Assembly (NCBI RefSeq): GCF_003605435.1
Contig: NZ_QXQB01000002.1
Span: forward strand, 1-64,000
DNA length: 64,000 nucleotides
Direction of reading: 5' to 3'
From: Paenibacillus pinisoli
GTDB lineage: Bacteria; Bacillota; Bacilli; Paenibacillales; Paenibacillaceae
Made by a program: the position numbers and the translations under genes. Shown here piece after piece: positions 45,416 to 54,021 of the stretch. Position 1 is the stretch's first letter. The number at the start of each line of letters is the position of its first letter. Under the pieces are notes generated by a model, which worked only from the letters and a program-made list of their open reading frames with translations, had not been told where the DNA came from and ran no database searches.

Positions 45416-46318
45416 ATGAATATGAGCCAGTTGGAAACACTGCTCACCATTTCCAAGACAATGAGCTTCCGCAAGGCAGGCGAGCTTCTTAATTTGACGC
45501 AGCCAGCCGTGTCGGCCCAGATCAAAAGCTTGGAGGATGAGTTCAAGACTGTCTTAATCGACCGGAACCAGCCCGTTACCCTTACGGAGCATGGACAGGT
45601 CTTCCTGGAGCATGCAGAGCGCATGCTAGCCATTGTCGAAGAGCTTAAGCAGAAGCTCAACGATCTGAATCATACGCCGCAAGGCCATATTGTGCTTGGC
45701 ACGACCTCATCGATCGCCATTCAAATCCTGCCAAGGGTACTGTCATACTTCCAGAATCAATACCCGCTGATCAAGACAACGATACATACTATGCCATCAT
45801 CCCAAGTTATGACCTGCGTCGAGAATGGTTCCGTTGACGTTGGCATAACCTATCTATCGGAGAAAAATCCGAACATTGCCTCATCCGCTCTATATTACGA
45901 TACGTTCGAGCTTGTCGTCTCCCCGGAGAATCCGCTCAGCAGCCTTACGCATACGACCGTTGACAAGCTGAAGGACGTCCCCATGATTATGCTGGCGCCG
46001 GATACGCTTGGAAGGCGTTATGTGGATGCCATGTTCAAGAAGTACAACATCCAGCCCAATATCGTCATGGAGCTGTCAAGCAGCGAGGAAGTGAAACGGA
46101 TGGTCGAGATCGACCTGGGCGCCGCCATCGTCTCCAAGCTGTCTATTCCGACAGAGCTCAAGCATGGCACGCTCAAGATTATTAAAGTCAATGAGCTGGA
46201 AGCAACCCACCCTGTAGGTGTCGTCTACAAATCGGGCCGTTATCTCAATACGGCGATGCAGCAATTTCTAAGCGATCTGAAAGGCATGCCAGAGCATTCA
46301 TTCATCAGCAGCGAGTAG
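45416..46318 (+). CDS. LysR-family transcriptional regulator
   Basis: 300 residues. The N-terminal helix-turn-helix (MSQLETLLTISKTMSFRKAGELLNLTQPAVSAQIKSLE) and the C-terminal two-lobe effector domain are complete. The closest general type is CysL/CidR-like; the effector is not known. The histidinol-phosphatase gene follows after 11 bases and its RBS overlaps this stop codon, so the two form an operon. Confidence 0.93.
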   Translation: MNMSQLETLLTISKTMSFRKAGELLNLTQPAVSAQIKSLEDEFKTVLIDRNQPVTLTEHGQVFLEHAERMLAIVEELKQKLNDLNHTPQGHIVLGTTSSIAIQILPRVLSYFQNQYPLIKTTIHTMPSSQVMTCVENGSVDVGITYLSEKNPNIASSALYYDTFELVVSPENPLSSLTHTTVDKLKDVPMIMLAPDTLGRRYVDAMFKKYNIQPNIVMELSSSEEVKRMVEIDLGAAIVSKLSIPTELKHGTLKIIKVNELEATHPVGVVYKSGRYLNTAMQQFLSDLKGMPEHSFISSE

Positions 46319-46329
46319 GAGGGTTCATC

Positions 46330-47139
46330 TTGAAATTCGATCTACATACACATCACGTCAGATGCGGACATGCGGACGGCACGATTGAGGATTATATTCT
46401 AGCCGGTATTGACGCCGGGCTCAGCGTGATCGGCATATCCGACCACTCCCCTTATTTCTTCCATCAGGAGGATCAGCCTTGGCCCGGCATTGCGATGGCG
46501 AGAAGCGACTTTGCCAATTATGTGAATGAAGTGCTCCGGCTGAAAGAAAAGTACGCTGGGCGCATTGAAGTGCTCCTTGGCATGGAATCGGACTACTTCG
46601 CCGATCATGCCGAGGCGTACAGGGAAGCCTACAAGGGTGTTCCATTCGATTATTTGATCGGCTCCGTCCATCAGGTAAGCGGCGTCAGCATTTTCAACCG
46701 GAACCGGTGGAAGAACCTGGATGAAGCCGCCCATATTAATGAGAAGAAAAGCTATTACGAGCTGATCAAGCGGTCCGCCCAAAGCGGCATGTTCGATATA
46801 TTGGGACATATCGATGCGATGAAGGGGTACTACCCGGCATTTTCGGATATTCCCGCCCATGAGTATATTGATGTTACGCTCCGCACCATTGCAGATTGCG
46901 GCGTGTCCATTGAGATCAACACATCAGGCAGCACGAAGGATGTCGGGGGCTGGTATCCGTCCGACGCCATTCTGGAGCGGGCGCTGCACTTCGGCGTTGA
47001 CGTCACCTTCGGATCGGACGCCCATATGCCTGGCCGTGTCGGGGATGAATGGGAGCTTGTCGCGAAGCGTCTAAAGGAAATCGGCTTTAAGCACTGGGTA
47101 TTCTATCGTCAGCGGAAGCAAGTGGTTGTACCGCTGTAG
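46330..47139 (+). CDS. hisK: PHP-type histidinol phosphatase
   Basis: 269 residues of the PHP phosphoesterase fold. Metal ligands appear in DLHTHHVRCGHADG, ISDHSPYF and a later GSDAHMPGRVG. It matches the HisK/HisJ class that removes phosphate from histidinol phosphate. The start is TTG, seven bases after GGAGGG. It is co-transcribed with the LysR regulator; other his genes are not nearby. Confidence 0.9.
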   Translation: MKFDLHTHHVRCGHADGTIEDYILAGIDAGLSVIGISDHSPYFFHQEDQPWPGIAMARSDFANYVNEVLRLKEKYAGRIEVLLGMESDYFADHAEAYREAYKGVPFDYLIGSVHQVSGVSIFNRNRWKNLDEAAHINEKKSYYELIKRSAQSGMFDILGHIDAMKGYYPAFSDIPAHEYIDVTLRTIADCGVSIEINTSGSTKDVGGWYPSDAILERALHFGVDVTFGSDAHMPGRVGDEWELVAKRLKEIGFKHWVFYRQRKQVVVPL

Positions 47140-47146
47140 CCGAATT

Positions 47147-47178
47147 GGGGAGGGATGCGTATGCGTCCCTCCCCTTCT
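47147..47178 (+). terminator. terminator after hisK
   Basis: Arms GGGGAGGGATGC and GCGTCCCTCCCC around GTAT, followed by TTCT. A 12-pair stem. Confidence 0.7.
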
Positions 47179-47204
47179 ATGTGAAGCAGATGCGGCTTAC
47201 GGAC

Positions 47205-47234
47205 AAAAAAAGGGGGCCTGCACGCCGCAGGCCC
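47205..47234 (-). terminator. terminator-like hairpin facing left
   Basis: Arms GGGCCTGC and GCAGGCCC. The T-tract (seven T) is on the minus strand, although no minus-strand gene ends here. It may stop antisense transcripts entering hisK. Confidence 0.6.
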
Positions 47235-47343
47235 AAATTGGTTATATAAAAGGGGGTCTTGTTTATTATAATAGCCCAACCATATGTTAGGGCGATAACA
47301 GGACTATTTCATTTGTGTAACAAATTCGGGAGCGTGAATTTCA

Positions 47344-48189
47344 ATGTGGTTAGTAATCGCCATCGGCAGCGCCGTCCTGTTCGGACTGGCAGGCTGGTGG
47401 ATGAAAGTATCGCAAATGCGCGGAGGCTCAACCCGCATGCTGCTGCTTGCCCTCTACACAGCCGGCACAGCAGGCTTCGGCATTCATGCGGCGGTGGAGG
47501 GCAGCATTGGCGCCATAGCGGATCTCAGAGTCTGGGCCGCCGGAATCGTCATAGGTGCTGGCTCCGCCTGGGGCAATGCCTTGTTCATGAAGGCGCTGGA
47601 GCATGGTCCCGCCAGCCTGACATCCCCTTTGACGAATTTGAATATAGTCTTGGTCGTAGCGATGGCTACGCTCTGGTACCATGAGCCCCTTAGCTTGCCG
47701 CAAGGGACCGGCGTAGTCCTGCTTCTGTTATCGGTCATGCTGATCGCCTATAAGCGCAAGGAACCCCTCACGATCAAAGAGAAGCGCTGGTTTCTGCTAG
47801 TTGGGCTGGCCATCCTCATGTTCACTCTGCGCAACGGCGGGCTGAAAGTGACGGACGAGCTCGGCTTGCCCAGCGCGCCGGTCTTATTCATTGCTTATGC
47901 CTTGTCCATCGCCTGGTTCCTTATTCCGTCAAGCGAGACGATTACGCCCGCATCGAAGCGCATCGGATTCAGGCTTGGCCTTGCTGCCGGCCTCTTCTCC
48001 TACGGCGGCCTTCAGCTCTATGCGATTGCCATCTCGACGGGCCAAGCGAATCTGGCCGCTCCGATCTTCGCTACCAACAGCCTTGTCGTGGCTGTCGGCT
48101 CTATTCTTCTATATAAGGAGAGGCTTACCTTGCAGCAATGGGCGGCTTTCCTCTTTATGCTGGCTGGACTCATCGTGATAAAGTTGTAA
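47344..48189 (+). CDS. EamA/DMT-family transporter
   Basis: 281 residues with about ten predicted membrane helices in two similar halves, the EamA drug/metabolite transporter layout. The family-like ends AGLIVIKL and the central LTSPLTNLNIVLVVAMATLWYHEPL match. The substrate cannot be predicted. GGGAG lies about 11 bases before the ATG; a TATAAT box occurs at 47267-47272 without a clear -35. Confidence 0.88.
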   Translation: MWLVIAIGSAVLFGLAGWWMKVSQMRGGSTRMLLLALYTAGTAGFGIHAAVEGSIGAIADLRVWAAGIVIGAGSAWGNALFMKALEHGPASLTSPLTNLNIVLVVAMATLWYHEPLSLPQGTGVVLLLLSVMLIAYKRKEPLTIKEKRWFLLVGLAILMFTLRNGGLKVTDELGLPSAPVLFIAYALSIAWFLIPSSETITPASKRIGFRLGLAAGLFSYGGLQLYAIAISTGQANLAAPIFATNSLVVAVGSILLYKERLTLQQWAAFLFMLAGLIVIKL

Positions 48190-48393
48190 ATATTATGCAA
48201 TTATATTGCAACTTTTATGGGATTCCTAACGTTAGAGTATAGATTGGCCCATAGGGATGAACGATCTAACCATTTTGGTAAAAAGTAGTTGACTGCCTGC
48301 GCATTAGCCTTGCTGAAGCCTATATTGCCTGGCACACTTACTTTTCGTTCGTACATATGCTACAATAGAACTATGAAAAGAGGGGTGATTCTG

Positions 48394-48702
48394 TTGGATT
48401 ATTCGACAATGTGCCCGAGGTATGAAGCTGCGGCTGATCTATTAGGCAAAAAATGGACAGGTAGAATCATTCGAGTTTTATTAGGCGGACCAAAGCGGTT
48501 TAAAGATATTAAGGAACAAATTCCGGAGATGAGCGACAAAATGCTTACAGACCGGATGAAAGAACTCGAAACGCTCGGCATCGTCAACCGTCAGGTGTAT
48601 CCAGAGATGCCCGTTCGGATTGAGTACGAGCTTACGCCTAAGGGCAGAGATCTGCAGCCAGTCATCGAGTCCATTCAGGCATGGGGCGAGACTTGGATGT
48701 AA
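48394..48702 (+). CDS. HxlR-family redox-type regulator
   Basis: 102 residues from TTG 48394, six bases after GAGGGGTG; in-frame ATGs further upstream (48289, 48373) have no ribosome site. A winged helix (KKWTGRIIRVLLGGPKRFKDIKEQIPEMSDKMLTDRMKELE) fills most of it. The single Cys at about position 8 (STMCPRYEAA) is in the place of the sensing Cys in YodB/CatR-type HxlR proteins that respond to quinones and diamide. A TACAAT box (48361-48366) precedes it. Confidence 0.9.
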   Translation: MDYSTMCPRYEAAADLLGKKWTGRIIRVLLGGPKRFKDIKEQIPEMSDKMLTDRMKELETLGIVNRQVYPEMPVRIEYELTPKGRDLQPVIESIQAWGETWM

Positions 48703-48710
48703 GGAATAAG

Positions 48711-48737
48711 AAAACCGCCATTGCTGGCGGTTTTTTT
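48711..48737. terminator. bidirectional terminator
   Basis: Arms AAAACCGCCA and TGGCGGTTTT around TTGC, with T7. It separates the HxlR gene from the convergent SLC13 gene. Confidence 0.9.
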
Positions 48738-48771
48738 ATTTGTTCTATACCTCCCGCGCGAACTCGCCGTC

Positions 48772-50640
48772 TTAGAACGGAAAGAACAACGGCAGCAGGG
48801 CGACCATCGCTACCCCCAGCAGCAGCTGGACAGGCAAGCCGACCTTCACATAGTCCATAAAGGTGTAGCGGCCCGCGGACATCACCAGCGCGTTCGGCGG
48901 CGTCGAGAACGGCACCGCAAAACAGATGCTGGAAGCAAGCGCAACGGCGAACAGGAACGGCACTGGATTGACGCCAAGCTGCACAGCGGCTGCAAGCGCG
49001 ATCGGCGCAAACAAGACGGCGCATGCCGTATTGCTGATGAACAGCGTCAAGGTCGATGTGGCAAAGTAGATGCCGGCCAGCAGCGCAATCGGACCGGCGC
49101 TGCCCAGGCTATCCACAAGGCCTTGAGAGATTAAGCTCGCAGCGCCTGTCTTCTCGATGGCCACCGACATCGGGATCATGCCGCCAATAAGGACGACGCT
49201 CTCCCAATTGACTGTCTTGTACGCAGCATCCATATTACGGAGGCATCCCGTTACGACCATCAGCACCGCGGCGATCATAACGGATATGACGGCCGGGAAC
49301 AGGTCCGCGATCATAAGCGCCACCATCAAGGCCATAATGCCGCCTGCGAGCGGCGCCTTATGGCTGAGCGGCATAGATGCAGCCGTCTCCAGCGGCTGAC
49401 CGACAACGACGACATCCGCCTGCTCCTTGGACAGAGTGGCGATATTTTTCCACGTTCCTTGCACAAGCAGCGCGTCTCCGCGCCGGATCTTCTCATCCTT
49501 AAGCCCATGCAGCACATACTCGCCCTTGCGCTGAATGCCAAGCACGTTGACGCTGTATTGCTCTCGGAAGCCGGAATGCTTGATCAATTGATTGATATGC
49601 TTGGAGTTGGGCGGAATAAGCACCTCTGCAATGCCAATCTCGGCAGAAGCATATCCGGCTGTCTCCGCTCCTCCTACCCGTTCCGTCGCCTGGTGATCCA
49701 GCAGCGTTAGCCCGCAATCGTTGGCGAAGGCCTCTACTTGCTGGAACGCACCCTTTACATACAGAATATCCTGATCCATGATGACGGTGTCAGGGCCGGC
49801 CATCTCACCGTTGATCGTTTTGAAGAACGGATTCTTATGCGACGTCTTCCGTCTCACTTCACTAATATGTATGCCATATTGCTGCAGAACGGACAGCTCC
49901 TTAAGCGGCTTCGAGACAATGCTCGACTGGCTGTCTGCCTGTACGCGGTACAGATGGCCGGTAAGGCTGTACCTCTGCGCCAGCAAATGTACGCTTTGGC
50001 TGCCGGAGCGGCTCTCGTCCTCGCCGCTGCGCGATTTCAGCAGCCATTTGCTGAACACAATGATCAGCACGGTTCCGAGCGCTAGACATACAAGGCCAAT
50101 CGGCGTAAAAGAGAAAAATGTCAGCTCTGCAACGCCGTTTTTCGCCAGCGTCTCCCGAATGACCATATTAGGCGGCGTGCCGATCAGTGTCAGCGTGCCG
50201 CCGAGGCTGCTGGCGAAGGCGAGCGGCATTAACAATTTGCCGGGGCTGACATTCGCGCTCATCGCAAGGCTGATGACAATCGGCAGCATAACGGCAACCG
50301 TTCCGGTATTGCTGACGAAAGCCCCGATAAACGAAGTGGACAGCATAACGGTCACAAGCAGCTTGGTCTCATTCGTGCCGGCCAGCTTCAGCAGCTTGCC
50401 GCTAACGATGTTCGCCAGCCCTGTCTGGAATATGCCCCCGCCTACAATGAACAATCCGATCATCATAATTACGACGGAATTCGCAAAGCCGGACAATGCT
50501 TCGGCCGGCGAAAGAATATCGAATAATACCAGTATGACCAGAGCGCATATCGCGACTAAGTCCGAACGCACTTTGCCGCTTACAAACAGGGCTGCGGCCG
50601 CTGCCAATACGGTCAAGGTCACTATCATATCCAACTGCAA
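48772..50640 (-). CDS. SLC13/DASS-type permease with TrkA-C domains
   Basis: 622 residues. Membrane halves at about 1-185 and 400-620 flank a cytoplasmic insert holding two RCK_C (TrkA_C) domains (about 205-290 and 300-385). Conserved re-entrant motifs SNTGTVAVMLPIVISLA and SNTACAVLFAPIALAAA mark both halves. The family carries sulfate or dicarboxylates; the regulatory domains bind small ligands. Start is TTG 50640, eight bases after AGGAGG. It follows the reductase gene on the same strand, but a link with iron is not implied. Confidence 0.9.
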   Translation of the reverse strand: MQLDMIVTLTVLAAAAALFVSGKVRSDLVAICALVILVLFDILSPAEALSGFANSVVIMMIGLFIVGGGIFQTGLANIVSGKLLKLAGTNETKLLVTVMLSTSFIGAFVSNTGTVAVMLPIVISLAMSANVSPGKLLMPLAFASSLGGTLTLIGTPPNMVIRETLAKNGVAELTFFSFTPIGLVCLALGTVLIIVFSKWLLKSRSGEDESRSGSQSVHLLAQRYSLTGHLYRVQADSQSSIVSKPLKELSVLQQYGIHISEVRRKTSHKNPFFKTINGEMAGPDTVIMDQDILYVKGAFQQVEAFANDCGLTLLDHQATERVGGAETAGYASAEIGIAEVLIPPNSKHINQLIKHSGFREQYSVNVLGIQRKGEYVLHGLKDEKIRRGDALLVQGTWKNIATLSKEQADVVVVGQPLETAASMPLSHKAPLAGGIMALMVALMIADLFPAVISVMIAAVLMVVTGCLRNMDAAYKTVNWESVVLIGGMIPMSVAIEKTGAASLISQGLVDSLGSAGPIALLAGIYFATSTLTLFISNTACAVLFAPIALAAAVQLGVNPVPFLFAVALASSICFAVPFSTPPNALVMSAGRYTFMDYVKVGLPVQLLLGVAMVALLPLFFPF

Positions 50641-50750
50641 ATCGACTCCCTCCTGATGCTCTCGCGCTATTTCGCTCTATTCTATACGATTATACAGGAG
50701 GTTAAGATTCATAGAGTGACTTTTTTGGCACAATATTGGAATCGTTTCCA

Positions 50751-51806
50751 CTAAGAAGTCGTATACAGATCCTTCATCAGCTCGCGGTTTTTCTTGTCGA
50801 ACAATTCGTTATGCGAGGATACGACGCCCCAACCTCTCGCGTCAGGAGCAATGTACTGCTTGGCTTTGTTGACCGCGTTGCCCGCATCGTTGAATGCGCC
50901 CGCGATCAGATGCAGCTTGCCCTCGTGGTACAGAATGTCGCCGACAGCGTACAGCCCCTCTACCGAAGTCTCGCTCGTCGGCTTGCCTTTCACGCAATAT
51001 TCGTCTTCCATCTCGATTTTCAGCTCGCTCTTCTGCAGCAGCTCCTTGTCGCGCTCGTAGCCGTGGTTGATGACAACCTCATCGACGCTCAGCACGATCT
51101 CCTCGCCGTCCGTGCTGCGCTTTAGCACCACATTGTCTATTCTCTCATAGCCAGGCTCCGAGACCAGCTTCTCGATTGTCGTATTAAGCAGACATTCTAC
51201 CGAGCTGTTCATCAAACGTGTTACTTCCGCCTCATGGCCGCTTAGCATCTCCTTGCGGTAGGTCAAATAAACCTTCTTCGCAATCTGCTCCAGCTCATTG
51301 GCCCAATCGACCGCCGTATTGCCGCCGCCAGAGATGAGCACCGTTTTCCCTTTGAAGCGCGCAAGCGACTTGACCGTATAATGCAGATTGGACAGCTCGT
51401 ATTTCTCCGCGCCTTCAACCTCCAGCTTTGTCGGCTTCAGGATGCCTCCTCCCACCGCCAGAATGACTGTTTTGGAATAATGGGTTTCGCCTGTATGAGT
51501 GGACACTACAAAATGTCCTTCTTCATCCTTCGCAATCGACGTCACCTTCTGCCCCAGCACAACCTCCGGGTCGAAGGTGAGCCCTTGCGCCACGGTCTGC
51601 TCGATCAATTGGGCGCCTGTAACCGGTGTCAGTCCGCCGACATCCCAAATCATTTTCTCCGGATAGACATGCACCTTGCCCCCGAGAAACGTCTGGAATT
51701 CAATAATTTTTGTTTTCATTTCACGCAAGCCGCTATAGAAAGCGGAATACAGCCCCGCAGGGCCGCCTCCGATAATCGTTACATCATATAGTTCTTTGTT
51801 CTCCAT
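50751..51806 (-). CDS. ferredoxin/flavodoxin-NADP reductase, TrxR-like
   Basis: 351 residues of the thioredoxin-reductase-like FNR group (YumC type). FAD motif GGGPAGLYSAFY, NADPH motif ISGGGNTAVDWA and the FAD C-terminal GDI..H..K are present; the CxxC of true thioredoxin reductase is missing. It uses NADPH to reduce ferredoxin or flavodoxin. Start ATG 51806 is nine bases after GGGAG. Directly downstream of the two siderophore permeases, it may supply electrons to reduce imported ferric iron, which is an inference from position. Confidence 0.93.
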   Translation of the reverse strand: MENKELYDVTIIGGGPAGLYSAFYSGLREMKTKIIEFQTFLGGKVHVYPEKMIWDVGGLTPVTGAQLIEQTVAQGLTFDPEVVLGQKVTSIAKDEEGHFVVSTHTGETHYSKTVILAVGGGILKPTKLEVEGAEKYELSNLHYTVKSLARFKGKTVLISGGGNTAVDWANELEQIAKKVYLTYRKEMLSGHEAEVTRLMNSSVECLLNTTIEKLVSEPGYERIDNVVLKRSTDGEEIVLSVDEVVINHGYERDKELLQKSELKIEMEDEYCVKGKPTSETSVEGLYAVGDILYHEGKLHLIAGAFNDAGNAVNKAKQYIAPDARGWGVVSSHNELFDKKNRELMKDLYTTS

Positions 51807-51854
51807 TTCTCTCATCTCCCGCTTTTGTTATGGATGGATCAAGCGATGCACCAA

Positions 51855-52889
51855 TCAGCTTCTGGTGCGGGCAAGCAAATACAAGAAATAAGGGGCGCCG
51901 ATTACGGCGACGACAATGCCCGTCGGAATCTCCGACGGCTGCAGGATCCAGCGGCCGATCGTATCGGCGACAATGACCAGCAATGCGCCGGCCAGTGCAG
52001 ACGCCGGAAGCAGCAGCTGATGCTTCGGCCCTACCAGCCGCCGCGCCAGATGCGGCCCAATCAGCCCGACAAACCCGATGCCGCCGCTGACGGCTACGGA
52101 TGCCCCGGCAAGCCCTACAGCTGCGATCAGCAGCTTCATACGCTCCCCCTTCACCGATGTGCCTAGACCGGAAGCAATCTGATCGCCAAGGCTTAGCACG
52201 TTCATCACACGCGCCTTATAGAATACATACGGCAGCAGCACGAGGATCCAAGGCAGTAGAGCAAGCACAAACTTCCAGTTGGAGCCCCAGATGCTGCCTG
52301 CCATCCAGGTCGCCAGAAACTGATATTTGTTCGGATCCAGCCGCAGCGTCAGCACAATCATCGCGGCGCTAATGCCCGCCGCTACGGCAATACCTGTCAG
52401 GATCAGCCGCGTCGGCGATATCCCTTCATGCCGCTTGTAAGCCAGCGCATAGATCAATGCTGCGGTCGCGCCCGCCCCGATCAAGGCAAGCACAGGCAGC
52501 AGAAATACAGGCGCTGCTGCCGTCGTCGGGTAGAACGAGATGAACAGCATGACCATAAGCCCCGCTCCCGCATTGATGCCGAGAATGCCGGGATCGGCGA
52601 GCGCATTGCGCGATATGCCTTGCATAATGCAGCCGGACACAGCGAGTCCCGCGCCGATCAGCAGCGAGATTACAATACGCGGCAGCCGGAATTGGTAGAG
52701 AATAAGCGACTGCTTCTCTGTCCCCATGCCGAACAGCGTCTTCAGCACATCAAGCGGCAAGAGCCGGATGTATCCGGTATTCATGCTGATGATGAATGCA
52801 GTAATGATGAGTACAGCCAAAATCGCCATAACGACAAGGCCTCTCCGCAGCCTGTTGTCGCTGGCGGATAATACGTCTGCCTCCCGCAT
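51855..52889 (-). CDS. FecCD-type siderophore permease, second subunit
   Basis: 344 residues, about ten membrane helices. The FecCD hallmark RLPRIVISLLIGAGLAVSGCIMQGISRNALADPGILGINAGAG and the C-terminal FVGLIGPHLARRLVG (coupling helix) are both intact. It starts one base inside the stop codon of the preceding permease (TAATG), so the two are translationally coupled. No ATPase gene follows, as in the feuBC operon of B. subtilis, which uses the distant ATPase YusV. Confidence 0.95.
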   Translation of the reverse strand: MREADVLSASDNRLRRGLVVMAILAVLIITAFIISMNTGYIRLLPLDVLKTLFGMGTEKQSLILYQFRLPRIVISLLIGAGLAVSGCIMQGISRNALADPGILGINAGAGLMVMLFISFYPTTAAAPVFLLPVLALIGAGATAALIYALAYKRHEGISPTRLILTGIAVAAGISAAMIVLTLRLDPNKYQFLATWMAGSIWGSNWKFVLALLPWILVLLPYVFYKARVMNVLSLGDQIASGLGTSVKGERMKLLIAAVGLAGASVAVSGGIGFVGLIGPHLARRLVGPKHQLLLPASALAGALLVIVADTIGRWILQPSEIPTGIVVAVIGAPYFLYLLARTRS

Positions 52890-53947
52890 TACAGCTCCCT
52901 CCTTTCTTTCCTTGCCAAATACAGAAAGAACGGAACGCCAATTAGCGCAATAAGAGCTCCTACCGGCGTCTCGTATGGAGGATTAATCATTCGCGCCGCC
53001 AAGTCTGCCAGCATGACAAGCAGGCTGCCCAGCACGGCCGAACAAGGAATAATCCAGCGGTAGTCAACTCCGACAAGGTACCGCGTCAGATGCGGAATAA
53101 TAAGGCCGACAAACCCGACTGCGCCGACAACGGACACTGCGGAGCCTGCAAGGACCAGCACGATAATCGTGCCCGCTAGCTTGACCAGACGGGTCCGCTG
53201 TCCCAGTCCCGCGGCAATCTCCTCGCCTAGCGTCAGCAGCGTAATCGATCTCGACAGCATCATCGCGGCGAGAATCGCAAGGCCTACCCATGGCGCCATA
53301 ATCTCAAGCTGGTTCCACTTCGTGCCCGCTACGCCGCCCGCATACCAGAAGGCCATATCTTGGCCGATGCGGAAGTATAGGGCGATACCTTCGCTCAGCG
53401 CCGCCAGCAGCGCGCTGACTGCTGCGCCAGCCAGCACCAAGCGGACGGGGCTCAGCCCGCCCTTGGCGAATGAACCGACGCCGAATACAAGACCGGCGCC
53501 GACACCTGCTCCAATGAAAGAATACATAATGATATACATAAATGGCATGCCTGGGAAAAACGCAAAGCATATGGCAAGCGCAAAGCCCGCGCCGGCATTC
53601 AAGCCCAATAAGCCGGAATCCGCCATCGGATTGCGCGTCATGCCTTGCATCAATGCCCCCGCTACGGCAAAGCTCGCGCCTACCATTGCGCCGCCAAGCA
53701 CACGCGGCAGACGCAGCTCCTGAATAATCTGATGCGGCGTAAGCGTGGGGTCAAAAGCAAATATCGCCTGCCATACAGTTATAAATTCTATATCAGCGGC
53801 TCCGAACGATACGGACACCGCCATTCCCAGCACTAAGGCAATTGTGCCGCCAATCAAGATCAGTGACGCGGCTAAGGGACGCGACCGCAGCCGCGTCCTT
53901 TCTTCGCCGATATCATCCTTATTTATTTGTTCAGTCAAGTCCGACAT
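52889..53947 (-). CDS. FecCD-type siderophore permease, first subunit
   Basis: 352 residues from ATG 53947 (GAGGAG seven bases upstream). Ten helices with the hallmark RLPRVLGGAMVGASFAVAGALMQGMTRNPMADSGLLGLNAGAG and coupling motif FVGLIIPHLTRYLVG. It forms a heterodimer with the next gene and works with one or both binding lipoproteins upstream. An ABC exporter gene separates it from them. Confidence 0.95.
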   Translation of the reverse strand: MSDLTEQINKDDIGEERTRLRSRPLAASLILIGGTIALVLGMAVSVSFGAADIEFITVWQAIFAFDPTLTPHQIIQELRLPRVLGGAMVGASFAVAGALMQGMTRNPMADSGLLGLNAGAGFALAICFAFFPGMPFMYIIMYSFIGAGVGAGLVFGVGSFAKGGLSPVRLVLAGAAVSALLAALSEGIALYFRIGQDMAFWYAGGVAGTKWNQLEIMAPWVGLAILAAMMLSRSITLLTLGEEIAAGLGQRTRLVKLAGTIIVLVLAGSAVSVVGAVGFVGLIIPHLTRYLVGVDYRWIIPCSAVLGSLLVMLADLAARMINPPYETPVGALIALIGVPFFLYLARKERREL

Positions 53948-54021
53948 ACCCATACTCCTCATTTGTCTAGATCGCGATGTCTATCATCCCTTTATCGTTC
54001 GATCCCCGTAATAGCTTGATG

